In this document: positions 36,392-44,127 of the stretch, in pieces
Numbering within the stretch: position 1 is the stretch's first letter
How the letters are laid out: the number at the start of each line of letters is the position of its first letter
DNA from: Actinomycetota bacterium
Lineage (GTDB): Bacteria; Actinomycetota; Actinomycetes; Mycobacteriales; Mycobacteriaceae
Direction: 5' to 3'
Length of the DNA: 64,000 nt
Assembly: GCA_018268465.1 (NCBI GenBank)
Contig: JAFDWN010000026.1
Coordinates: forward strand, 1-64,000
The notes under the pieces: generated by a model
Seen by the model: the letters and a program-made list of their open reading frames with translations, nothing else
Database searches by the model: none
What the model was told of the DNA's origin: nothing
Position numbers and translations under genes: made by a program

Positions 36392-37147
36392 TCACCGCTC
36401 GCTCAGCGAGCGCACCATCGCATACCGGAACCCCACCGTGCGGTGCCGCTCGGTGGCCCAGTAGGCCGCCGCGCCCTCACGTGCCACACCCGTCACATCG
36501 AGCTCCAGAATCGACTCCTGCGGAGTGCCACCCATCAGCACCGCGTCATCGCCTAGGTGGACCGCCGACAGCCAGACCGTCTCCCATTCGGCGGGACGGT
36601 TGCCCAACTGCTCGGACAACTCGAACACGGACGCGCGAGCATCCACATCACCGCGCGAAATCCCTTCCGAGCGAACAGGTATCACGTCACGCGCTTTGAT
36701 CACCGGACTCTCGTCGGCGTACCACACCTTCGTCGTGCGCAACACACCGAAACATTGCGCGGCGTCGAACCGGGCGATCTCCTCGGCGGTGGCCTCCCCC
36801 CACTCCATCGCGATCAACTCGATGCGCGAGACCTTGCCCATCGCATCGATAATCCTTGCGTTCTCGACTTTTTCATCGATGCGCACCGGAATGTCCAGCA
36901 CCGCACGATTAATCGCCGTTCCCATGCCCTGCCGCCGGTTGATGTAGCCACGCTCCTCGAGACGTACGAGGGCTTCCCGCAATGCCGCACGGCTCGCGGC
37001 CAGCGCCGACGCCAGCGCGGGCTCTCCGGGGAAGGCGTCTCCACCCTTGGCGGCAAGTTCCCACAACTGTTCCAATCTGGCCAGCAGTGACGCGTCGTCG
37101 CCCGCGTCCGCCCTCAATGAGTCCGACACCGACCTCTTCTCGGTCAC
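36392..37147 (-). CDS. GntR-family regulator with UTRA domain
   Basis: A 251 aa regulator: winged helix at about 20-80 (FPGEPALASALAASRAALREALVRLE) and a UTRA-like effector domain in the C-terminal two thirds. GTG at 37147 has AGGAGG ten bases upstream; longer frames run into whiB7. A perfect 15-bp palindrome lies 46 bases upstream, and its core recurs at the divergent promoter of the catabolic island. I infer autoregulation and control of both operons by a pathway metabolite. Confidence 0.88.
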   Translation of the reverse strand: MTEKRSVSDSLRADAGDDASLLARLEQLWELAAKGGDAFPGEPALASALAASRAALREALVRLEERGYINRRQGMGTAINRAVLDIPVRIDEKVENARIIDAMGKVSRIELIAMEWGEATAEEIARFDAAQCFGVLRTTKVWYADESPVIKARDVIPVRSEGISRGDVDARASVFELSEQLGNRPAEWETVWLSAVHLGDDAVLMGGTPQESILELDVTGVAREGAAAYWATERHRTVGFRYAMVRSLSER

Positions 37148-37192
37148 CGGCGCGTCCCTCCTCGCTCCTCGAACGGCTACATATCCGATCCT

Positions 37193-37207
37193 ACATGTCA
37201 GACATGT
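37193..37207. promoter_or_regulatory. Perfect palindrome ACATGTCAGACATGT, GntR autoregulatory site
   Basis: A 7-1-7 perfect inverted repeat in the GntR promoter between the GntR start and the end of whiB7. It shares TGTCAGACA with sites at 31854 and, with one change, 31894. Confidence 0.75.
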
Positions 37208-37254
37208 TGCCGCCACGATGCGAGGTACCGCGAACGTGGCCGAAGCCCGGCGGC

Positions 37255-37563
37255 CTACGCGGCCGCCGGGTTCGGTTCGGTGTTCTTGCGCGGGCGACCC
37301 CTCGGACGCTTGCGGGCGACGACAGCACCCCGTTCCAGGATCTCGCCACCCCAGACCCCCCACGGCTCTTGCCGTTCCAGCGCAGCAGCCAGGCACTGAC
37401 GCCGGATCGGGCAATCCGCGCACAGCGCCTTGGCACGTTCGAGGTCGACCGGGTTCTCGGCGAACCACAGATCGGGGTCGCCGATATGACACGGCACCGC
37501 CTGCAACGTCGCACGGCATGTCACCGACGGGACGCTCTCCCAAGCGCTCATCGCAATTGACAT
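37255..37563 (-). CDS. whiB7: WhiB7 redox-sensitive transcription factor
   Basis: A 102 aa WhiB-family iron-sulfur protein that activates intrinsic antibiotic-resistance genes with the primary sigma factor. Iron-sulfur ligands Cys25, Cys48, Cys51 and Cys57, the EPWGVWGG turn (66-73) and the C-terminal AT-hook RGRPRK (88-93), specific to WhiB7, are all present. ATG at 37563 or the Met five codons in are possible starts. The about 415-base leader holds a uORF and hairpins, as known for whiB7, which is controlled by attenuation in response to translation stress. Confidence 0.95.
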   Translation of the reverse strand: MSIAMSAWESVPSVTCRATLQAVPCHIGDPDLWFAENPVDLERAKALCADCPIRRQCLAAALERQEPWGVWGGEILERGAVVARKRPRGRPRKNTEPNPAAA

Positions 37564-37634
37564 GTGCTCTATCCCTGCTTCCTGGTCGTTTGGTTGTGAT
37601 CGGCCAACTCTGTCTTGGCGGATCTACGACCAGG

Positions 37635-37694
37635 GTTTTCGGTGTCGTCCGAAAACTATGGCCACGGATCCGGTGATTGCGGGTCCGTGGCCAT
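37635..37694 (-). promoter_or_regulatory. whiB7 leader hairpins, candidate attenuator
   Basis: On the transcript, ATGGCCACGGACCC pairs with GGATCCGTGGCCAT (37658-37694, about 9-base loop), followed at once by AGTTTTC, as in an intrinsic terminator. A second inverted repeat GTTTTCGG/CCGAAAAC (37635-37656) starts within the T tract. The first can terminate and the second lies between it and whiB7. Positioned after the uORF stop, this fits transcription attenuation. Confidence 0.65.
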
Positions 37695-37713
37695 TCGGCA
37701 AAGTCGGGGTGTT

Positions 37714-37923
37714 CTAGGTGGTACCCCGATCCACGGACACGCCAGTCGCGGCGGCGCGGCGCAGGCGCTGCACAGCAGCGGCTGCCGCCGGCGCATGCTG
37801 CGCCGCGGCGGCTCGAAACGCCCAGGGCCCCGCGGCGACGGGGGGCTCGGTGACGTGGAGAGTCCGCGGCATGCCGGCAACGCGCGCACTTTCAACGCGT
37901 GTCAGCACAGTGATGATCGCCAT
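37714..37923 (-). CDS. Putative whiB7 upstream ORF (leader peptide, 69 aa)
   Basis: ATG at 37923 is preceded by a strong AAGGGAGGG site. The peptide is Ala/Arg/Val-rich, begins MAIITVLTRVES, and ends in TAG 20 bases before the attenuator hairpin. Ribosome stalling here would alter hairpin folding and induce whiB7; the mechanism is known for other mycobacteria and inferred here. The peptide sequence itself shows no enzyme features. Confidence 0.6.
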   Translation of the reverse strand: MAIITVLTRVESARVAGMPRTLHVTEPPVAAGPWAFRAAAAQHAPAAAAAVQRLRRAAATGVSVDRGTT

Positions 37924-38042
37924 GATCGGAACCCTCCCTTCGACCGTTTCAGTAGGTGCTCTTGAGGCTAGACCTTAACAGCTAGAACCCACAACACATT
38001 TTCTACCTGCGGTTTTGGCGCGATTTTTGCGCAGGTTGGCAT
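37924..38042 (-). promoter_or_regulatory. whiB7 promoter region
   Basis: Short AT-rich runs (AAAAATCGC, AGAAAATGTG) upstream of a possible TTGTGG/TTAAGG promoter. WhiB7 itself is known to bind AT-rich DNA next to the -35 box. The exact promoter is not resolved. Confidence 0.4.
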
Positions 38043-40178
38043 TTACTGCCGACTCCTGACCAAGGCCAGCACATCCGGCCCGTACTGTTCGAGCTTGCGC
38101 GCGCCGATGCCCGGGATGGCGACCAGCGCGGCGTCATCGGTGGGCAGCGTCTCGGCGATCGCGATCAGCGTGTTGTCGGTGAACACGACATACGCGGGGA
38201 CGTTCGAATCCTTGGCGGTGCGCAACCGCCACTCCTTGAGCTGTCCGAGCAGCTCCTCGTCGAGGTTGCCGGGACACGATTCGCAGCGGCGCAGCATGAT
38301 CGACGCCGGGGTGGTCAGCCCGGCGTTGCAGACCCGGCAGCGGGGTGGGGCGCCACGTGGCCGGCGCGGCTTGCCCGGCGCGGATTCCGACGGCGACTGT
38401 GGCGCGATGCCACTGAGGAAGCGGGACGGGCGCCTGCTCTGCCTGCCGCCCGGTGCCCGGGCCAGCGCCCAGCTGAGCGCGAGATGCTTGCGCGCCCGGG
38501 TCACGCCGACGTAGAGCAGCCGGCGTTCCTCCTCGACCGGCTCGCTGTCGGGCCCGTGGGTGAGCGCATGCGAGATCGGCAGGGTGCCGTCGGCCAGCCC
38601 CACCAGGAAGACCGCATCCCACTCCAGACCCTTGGCAGCGTGCAGCGATGCCAGCGTTACCCCCTGCACGGTGGGTGGATGGCGGGCGTCGGCACGCTGC
38701 CGCAGTTCGACCAGCAATGCACGCAGGTCCAGCGTGGGCCGCTGGGCCACTTCTTCGTCGACGAGTTCGGCCAGCGCGGTCAGCGCCTCCCAGCGCTCCC
38801 GCGCCCTGGTGCCGGCGGGCGGGTCGGCCGTCAGCCCCAGCGGTTCGAGCACGGCGCGCACCACCTGTGGCAGCTCGCCGTCGCTGTCGCGCTCGGCCGC
38901 CCGCTGCAGCGCCAGCAGGGCCTGGCGGATCTCCTGACGGCTGAAGAAACCCTCACCGCCGCGGACCTGGAACGCGATACCGGCTTCGGTGAGCGCCTCC
39001 TCGTACACCTCCGACTGCGCGTTGATGCGGTAAAGCACCGCGATCTCCGACGGCGGTGTGCCCGCAGCGACGAGCTTGGCAATGTTCTTGGCCACCGCCA
39101 GGGCTTCGGCCGCTTCGTCGGGGTGCTCACGGAAGCTGGGCGTCGGACCCGGATCCCGCTGGCCGACCAGATGCAGCCGGCTGCCGGCCATCCGCCCGCG
39201 CGCGGCGGCGATCACCCGGTTGGCCAGCGACACCACCTGCGGCGTGGAGCGGTAGTCCCGTTCCAGACGCACCACGGTGGCCTCGGGGAAGCGCCGCGAG
39301 AAGTCGAGCAGATAGCGCGGCGTCGCACCGGTGAACGAGTAGATCGTCTGATTGGCGTCCCCGACAACGGTGAGGTCGTCGCGCTCCCCCAGCCAGGCGT
39401 TGAGTACGCGCTGTTGCAGCGGCGTGACGTCCTGGTACTCGTCGACGACGAAGCACCGGTAGCGGTCGCGGAACTCCTGGGCCACGGCGGCGTCGTTCTC
39501 GATCGCGGCGGCGGTGTGCAGCAGCAGGTCGTCGAAGTCGAGCAGTGTCTCACCGTCGCGGCGAACCTTGAGGGCCTCGTAGCCGTCGTAGACCGCTGCC
39601 ACCTTGGCGGCGTCGAACGGAATGTCACGGCCGGTATCGGCGACGGCGCCGGGGTAGTCCTGCGGGCTGATCAGCGACGCCTTGGCCCATTCGATCTCGC
39701 CGGCGAGATCGCGCACGTCGTCGGTGCTGGTCGACACCCCGGCCCGGTTGGCGGCCTGGGCGACCACCGCGAACTTGCTGTCCATCAGTTGCCAGCGGGT
39801 GTCGCCGACCACCCGCGGCCAGAAGTACTGCAACTGCCGGCGCGCCGCGGCGTGGAAGGTCATCGCCTGCACCGCGCCGGTGTTGACCTCCGCGCCGGAC
39901 TGCTGGGCCAGGGCGCGCAGCCGGCCGCGCATCTCACCGGCCGCGCGCTGGGTGAAGGTCACCGCGAGCACCTGCCCCGCGGCCACATGCCCGTCAGCCA
40001 CCAGGTGGGCGATGCGCCGCGTGATGGTGCGGGTCTTGCCGGTGCCCGCGCCGGCCAGCACACATACCGGCCCCCGGGGTGCCAGTACGGCCGCGCGCTG
40101 TTCGTCGTCGAGGTCGGATCCGATCGGGTGCTCGGGACCGCTGCGCTGCCGCGACTCGGCCCTGGCATCTCCCGGCAT
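38043..40178 (-). CDS. uvrD2: UvrD2 superfamily I helicase
   Basis: A 711 aa 3-prime to 5-prime DNA helicase, essential in M. tuberculosis. Motif [10 protein letters not shown], motif [14 protein letters not shown], motif [13 protein letters not shown], motif [13 protein letters not shown]. After the helicase domains come a tetracysteine zinc motif (CRVC...CESC) and an HRDC domain at the C-terminus, the UvrD2-specific arrangement. ATG at 40178 is used since upstream codons lack family similarity. It is divergent from mrx1. Confidence 0.95.
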   Translation of the reverse strand: MPGDARAESRQRSGPEHPIGSDLDDEQRAAVLAPRGPVCVLAGAGTGKTRTITRRIAHLVADGHVAAGQVLAVTFTQRAAGEMRGRLRALAQQSGAEVNTGAVQAMTFHAAARRQLQYFWPRVVGDTRWQLMDSKFAVVAQAANRAGVSTSTDDVRDLAGEIEWAKASLISPQDYPGAVADTGRDIPFDAAKVAAVYDGYEALKVRRDGETLLDFDDLLLHTAAAIENDAAVAQEFRDRYRCFVVDEYQDVTPLQQRVLNAWLGERDDLTVVGDANQTIYSFTGATPRYLLDFSRRFPEATVVRLERDYRSTPQVVSLANRVIAAARGRMAGSRLHLVGQRDPGPTPSFREHPDEAAEALAVAKNIAKLVAAGTPPSEIAVLYRINAQSEVYEEALTEAGIAFQVRGGEGFFSRQEIRQALLALQRAAERDSDGELPQVVRAVLEPLGLTADPPAGTRARERWEALTALAELVDEEVAQRPTLDLRALLVELRQRADARHPPTVQGVTLASLHAAKGLEWDAVFLVGLADGTLPISHALTHGPDSEPVEEERRLLYVGVTRARKHLALSWALARAPGGRQSRRPSRFLSGIAPQSPSESAPGKPRRPRGAPPRCRVCNAGLTTPASIMLRRCESCPGNLDEELLGQLKEWRLRTAKDSNVPAYVVFTDNTLIAIAETLPTDDAALVAIPGIGARKLEQYGPDVLALVRSRQ

Positions 40179-40270
40179 GGCGTCTATCTTGGCAGCGGCG
40201 ACCGACAGATGCCCGCCCGGCCGGGGTATCTCGGGGGCATTGACGTGCCGTCGATTATGTTTATCCCGAT

Positions 40271-40513
40271 ATGAGCACCGAGCTGACCATGTACACCACC
40301 TCGTGGTGCGGTTTTTGTGCACGCCTGAAGAAGGCACTGAAGGTCGAGGGTATCGCCTTCACCGAAGTGGACATCGAGTTCGAGCCGGCCGCGGCGACGT
40401 TCGTGATGTCGGTCAACGGCGGGAACCAGACGGTCCCCACGGTCAAGTTCGCCGACGGTTCGACCATGACCAATCCGAGTGTGCGACAGGTGAAAGCCAA
40501 GCTCGGCGGCTGA
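40271..40513 (+). CDS. mrx1: Mycoredoxin Mrx1
   Basis: An 80 aa glutaredoxin-like protein that removes mycothiol from mixed disulfides. Active-site CGFC at Cys13-Cys16 in [19 protein letters not shown] cis-Pro loop. It is divergent from uvrD2 as in other mycobacteria. In the conserved order nudC follows; here a 22 kb insert starts immediately after it. Confidence 0.95.
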   Translation: MSTELTMYTTSWCGFCARLKKALKVEGIAFTEVDIEFEPAAATFVMSVNGGNQTVPTVKFADGSTMTNPSVRQVKAKLGG

Positions 40514-40522
40514 GCAGCCGGG

Positions 40523-41578
40523 TCAACCCACCGTCCACGCATCCCCGCCTTCCAGCAGGTCCGCCAGTTCGGACTCCGGTGCCGCGGCGCCGTCGCGCAC
40601 AGAGGCCACCTGTGCGCGCACAAGATCGTCGTGAGCAGGCTTGACCACCTGGCGGAAGATCCCGATCGGCGCGCGCTCCAGCCGGCCCGCCGAGGTCAGC
40701 CGGGAGATGGCGAACGCCATCGTCGGGTCTTCGGCGTGCGCATCGTGCACCAGCAGCGCCGACTCGCCGACGTCGTTCACCTCCGCGACGCGCACCCGAC
40801 CCGCTCCCGGATCCCACACGAGCCCCTTGGTGCCGAACCGGATCGGCGTGCCGTGGCGCAGCGGGATGACCGCGTCCGATCCGCCCTTGAGCCCCGAGAA
40901 CGCACCGTCGTTGAAGATCGGGCAGTTCTGGTAGATCTCGACGAGGGCGGATCCACGGTGACCCGCGGCGGCCGCGAGGACCTCGGTGAGGTGCTGGCGA
41001 TCGGAGTCGACGGTGCGGGCCACGAAAGTCGCCTCGGCGCCGAGAGCGAGCGACACCGGGTTGAACGGCGCATCCACCGATCCCATCGGCGTCGATTTGG
41101 TGAGTTTGCCCGCTTCGCTGGTCGGCGACGACTGGCCTTTGGTGAGACCGTAGATCCTGTTGTTGAACAACAGGATGGTCAGGTTGACGTTTCGCCGCAT
41201 CGCATGGATCAGGTGGTTGCCGCCGATGGACAGCGCGTCTCCGTCCCCGGTGACCACCCACACCGACAGGTCCTCGCGCATGGTGGCGAGCCCGGTCGCG
41301 ATCGCCGGCGCACGGCCGTGAATACTGTGCAGGCCATAGGTGTTCAGGTAGTAGGGGAAGCGGCTGGAACACCCGATGCCCGAAACGAAGACGGTGTTCT
41401 CACGCCTGAGTCCGAGTTCGGACAGCAGGCCCTGCACCGCTGAGAGGATGGCGTAGTCGCCGCACCCCGGACACCAGCGGACCTCCTGATTCGACGCGAA
41501 ATCCTTGCGGGACAACGGGATAACAGTACGCGGCACATCCTCGAGGCCGCCGCGGGCCGGCTGGGATACACCGGTCAC
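40523..41578 (-). CDS. 2-oxoacid:ferredoxin oxidoreductase beta subunit (KorB-like)
   Basis: A 351 aa TPP-binding subunit. CPGCGDYAIL, SGIGCSSRFPYYL, and the TPP/Mg motif GDGDALSIGGNH with NNRIYGLTKGQ are as in KorB of M. tuberculosis. GTG at 41578 overlaps the alpha-subunit stop (GTGA). It would decarboxylate a 2-oxoacid to acyl-CoA with reduction of ferredoxin. As a second, island-borne copy it may use pyruvate or sulfopyruvate rather than 2-oxoglutarate; that is inference. Confidence 0.9.
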   Translation of the reverse strand: MTGVSQPARGGLEDVPRTVIPLSRKDFASNQEVRWCPGCGDYAILSAVQGLLSELGLRRENTVFVSGIGCSSRFPYYLNTYGLHSIHGRAPAIATGLATMREDLSVWVVTGDGDALSIGGNHLIHAMRRNVNLTILLFNNRIYGLTKGQSSPTSEAGKLTKSTPMGSVDAPFNPVSLALGAEATFVARTVDSDRQHLTEVLAAAAGHRGSALVEIYQNCPIFNDGAFSGLKGGSDAVIPLRHGTPIRFGTKGLVWDPGAGRVRVAEVNDVGESALLVHDAHAEDPTMAFAISRLTSAGRLERAPIGIFRQVVKPAHDDLVRAQVASVRDGAAAPESELADLLEGGDAWTVG

Positions 41579-43470
41579 ACCGCGGTCCGTTCCAGCCGGG
41601 CATCGGTGCCCACATCCGCAGCCTCGATGTGCGTCCACAGGATCGATGCGAGTTCTTCCGCCGCGAACGGGGTTCCGCGCACCCGCGCACAGGACTGGAC
41701 GTCGACGAGATACTCCGCACGCAGCAACCGGGCGAGCTGCCCGAGGTTCATCTCGGGAACCACCACTCGGTCGTAGGACCGCAACACCGGCCCGAGGTCG
41801 GCGGGTAGCGGATTGAGGTGGCGCAGGTGCAGCTGCGCGATCGCCCCGCCCGCGGACCGGATCCGGCGTGCCGCGGCGCCGATCGACCCGTAGGTCGAAC
41901 CCCAGCCGACCACGAGCACCCGGGCCGCCCCGGTCGGATCGTCGACCTGCAGCGGCGCCAGTTCGGCCGCCACCCGGTCCACCTTGGCCTGGCGGGTGCG
42001 AACCATGTGCTCGTGGTTGTCGGGATCGTAGGAGATCTCCCCGGTACGGTCGGCCTTCTCGATCCCCCCGATCCGGTGTTCCAGTCCCGCCACACCGGGC
42101 GGGGCCCACGGCCGGGCCAGGGTGTCCGGGTCCCGCAGGTAGGGCAGGAAGTCCCCGCCCGCTGCGGCGACCCGGGCGAAATCCGGTTCGATCCGCGGCA
42201 GCTGCGCAATCTCGGGTATCCGCCAGGGCTCCGACCCGTTGGCCAGGTATCCGTCGGAGAGCACCATCACCGGGGTCCGCCACCTCACCGCGATACGCGC
42301 GGCCTCGAGCACGGTGTCGAAGCAATCCGCCGGCGAGCGCGCGGCGACCACCGGCAGCGGAGCCTCGCCGTTGCGGCCGTAGAGCGCCTGCATCAGGTCG
42401 CTCTGTTCGGTCTTCGTCGGCAACCCGGTCGACGGGCCGCCACGCTGGACGTCGATGATCAGCAGGGGCAATTCGAGCATCACCGCCAGCCCGATCGTCT
42501 CCGACTTCAGTGCGATCCCCGGTCCCGACGAGGTCGTGACACCGAGGGCGCCACCATAGGCGGCCCCGAGTGCCGCGCCGACGGCGGCGATCTCGTCCTC
42601 GGCCTGATGGCTGACCACGCCGAACCGTTTGAGTCTGCTCAACTCGTGCAGCACATCGGAGGCCGGGGTGATCGGGTAGGCGCCCAGGAATACCGGCAAC
42701 CCGGCCCGCACCCCCGCGGCGACGATCCCGTACGCAAGCGCCTTGTTCCCGGTGATGTTGCGGTACCTGCCCGCCGGGACAGGGGCCGGTTTGACCACAT
42801 AGGTCACCGCGAGCGCCTCGGTGGTCTCACCGTAGTTCCAGCCGCTGCTCAGTGCCGCCACATTGGCGTCGCGGACACCGGGAGTGGCCGCGAACCTGCG
42901 CTGCAGGAACTCGATCGTGGCGGCGATGGGCCGGCCGTACATCCACGACACGAGGCCCAGTGCGAACATGTTCTTGGCCCGCGCCGCGTCTTTGCGCGAC
43001 AACGCGAACCGCTCGACAGCACGCGTGGTGATATCGGTCATGTCGACGGCGTGGACGTCGAATTCGGCCAGCGAGTCGTCACCCAGCGGGTCGGCGTCAT
43101 AGCCCGCCTTTGCGAGATTGCGGGCGGTGAAGTCGTGGGTGTCCACGACGATGCGGGCACCGGGCCGCAGGTCGCCGATGTTGGCGCGCAACGCGGCGGG
43201 GTTCATCGCGACCAGTACATCGGGCCGGTCGCCGGGGGTCAGGATGTCCCGGCCGGCGAAATGCACCTGGAACGACGACACTCCCGGCAGAGTCCCTGCG
43301 GGAGCACGGATCTCGGCGGGAAAGCTGGGCAATGTCGAGAAATCGTTGCCGAACGCGGCGGTCTGGTGGGTGAAACGGTCGCCGGCGAGCTGAATGCCGT
43401 CGCCGGAGTCGCCGGCGAATCTGATGACGACACGGTCCAGTTCCTCGACCGTCCGCTGCGCGTGGCTCAT
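41575..43470 (-). CDS. 2-oxoacid:ferredoxin oxidoreductase alpha/gamma fusion (KorA-like)
   Basis: A 631 aa fusion: gamma domain first (about 10-190, VIRFAGDSGDGIQLAG), then the alpha domain with GAYPITPASDVLHEL, SSGPGIALKSE and QRGGPSTGLPTKTEQ. Length and order match KorA. ATG at 43470 overlaps the ferredoxin stop (ATGA). It pairs with the KorB-like subunit and the adjacent ferredoxins. Confidence 0.92.
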   Translation of the reverse strand: MSHAQRTVEELDRVVIRFAGDSGDGIQLAGDRFTHQTAAFGNDFSTLPSFPAEIRAPAGTLPGVSSFQVHFAGRDILTPGDRPDVLVAMNPAALRANIGDLRPGARIVVDTHDFTARNLAKAGYDADPLGDDSLAEFDVHAVDMTDITTRAVERFALSRKDAARAKNMFALGLVSWMYGRPIAATIEFLQRRFAATPGVRDANVAALSSGWNYGETTEALAVTYVVKPAPVPAGRYRNITGNKALAYGIVAAGVRAGLPVFLGAYPITPASDVLHELSRLKRFGVVSHQAEDEIAAVGAALGAAYGGALGVTTSSGPGIALKSETIGLAVMLELPLLIIDVQRGGPSTGLPTKTEQSDLMQALYGRNGEAPLPVVAARSPADCFDTVLEAARIAVRWRTPVMVLSDGYLANGSEPWRIPEIAQLPRIEPDFARVAAAGGDFLPYLRDPDTLARPWAPPGVAGLEHRIGGIEKADRTGEISYDPDNHEHMVRTRQAKVDRVAAELAPLQVDDPTGAARVLVVGWGSTYGSIGAAARRIRSAGGAIAQLHLRHLNPLPADLGPVLRSYDRVVVPEMNLGQLARLLRAEYLVDVQSCARVRGTPFAAEELASILWTHIEAADVGTDARLERTAV

Positions 43471-43796
43471 TCGGCATTGGCCTCGGTCGCGGCCGTCGCG
43501 GCCACCAGCGGGGCGTCGTGTTCGGACGCCCCGACGGCCGCGGCGCCGCCGGGCGATCCGAGACCGGCGAAGAAGTCCCGGTTCGCCGACAGATACGGCC
43601 GCCAGCTCTCGGGCACATCCTCCTCGTAGTAAATCGCCTCCACCGGGCAAACCGGTTCGCACGCGCCACAATCGACGCATTCGTCGGGGTGGATGTAGAG
43701 CATCCGGGCGCCCTCGTAGATGCAGTCGACGGGGCATTCGTCGATACAGGCGCGGTCCTTGACGTCCACGCATGGTTGGGCGATCAGATAGGTCAC
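43467..43796 (-). CDS. 7Fe ferredoxin (FdxA/FdxC-like) with extended tail
   Basis: A 109 aa ferredoxin. Cys9, 17, 21, 25, 40, 43, 46 and 50 match the [3Fe-4S]/[4Fe-4S] pattern of actinobacterial seven-iron ferredoxins. After residue 75 a non-conserved Ala/Gly-rich tail follows. It probably accepts electrons from KorAB and passes them to the flavoprotein block. Confidence 0.92.
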   Translation of the reverse strand: MTYLIAQPCVDVKDRACIDECPVDCIYEGARMLYIHPDECVDCGACEPVCPVEAIYYEEDVPESWRPYLSANRDFFAGLGSPGGAAAVGASEHDAPLVAATAATEANAE

Positions 43797-43830
43797 CTCG
43801 GCCTCTTCCTCAATTCGTCGGTCCGGCGTC

Positions 43831-44127
43831 TCACTCGGGATCGCGACCGAGCAGGTCCTTCATCGGTGTGTGCGGATTGAGCATGTTGTCGGGGAACACC
43901 ACGGTGATCGCCTTGGCGGGACACGCCTGCTCGCACAGACCGCAGTACCAGCATTCGTCGGGGTAGGCGATGACCGGCAACTCCTTGGACCGGGGCGTCT
44001 TGTGGATGATGTCGCCCGGGCATACGTAGTCGCAGATCATGCAGCGGATACAGGTGTCGGGGTCGATCAGGATCGGATTGTGCGGCGCGGGCCGGCCGGC
44101 CCCGTCGGCGATCGTCTCGGCAGTCAT
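43831..44127 (-). CDS. 2[4Fe-4S] protein, AprB-like electron-transfer subunit
   Basis: A 98 aa protein with two Cys-x2-Cys-x2-Cys-x3-Cys sets (26/29/32/36 and 59/62/65/69) separated by a 22-residue insert, as in adenylylsulfate reductase beta subunits, but lacking their long C-terminal tail. ATG at 44127 overlaps the flavoprotein stop (ATGA), so it is the flavoprotein partner. Confidence 0.8.
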   Translation of the reverse strand: MTAETIADGAGRPAPHNPILIDPDTCIRCMICDYVCPGDIIHKTPRSKELPVIAYPDECWYCGLCEQACPAKAITVVFPDNMLNPHTPMKDLLGRDPE

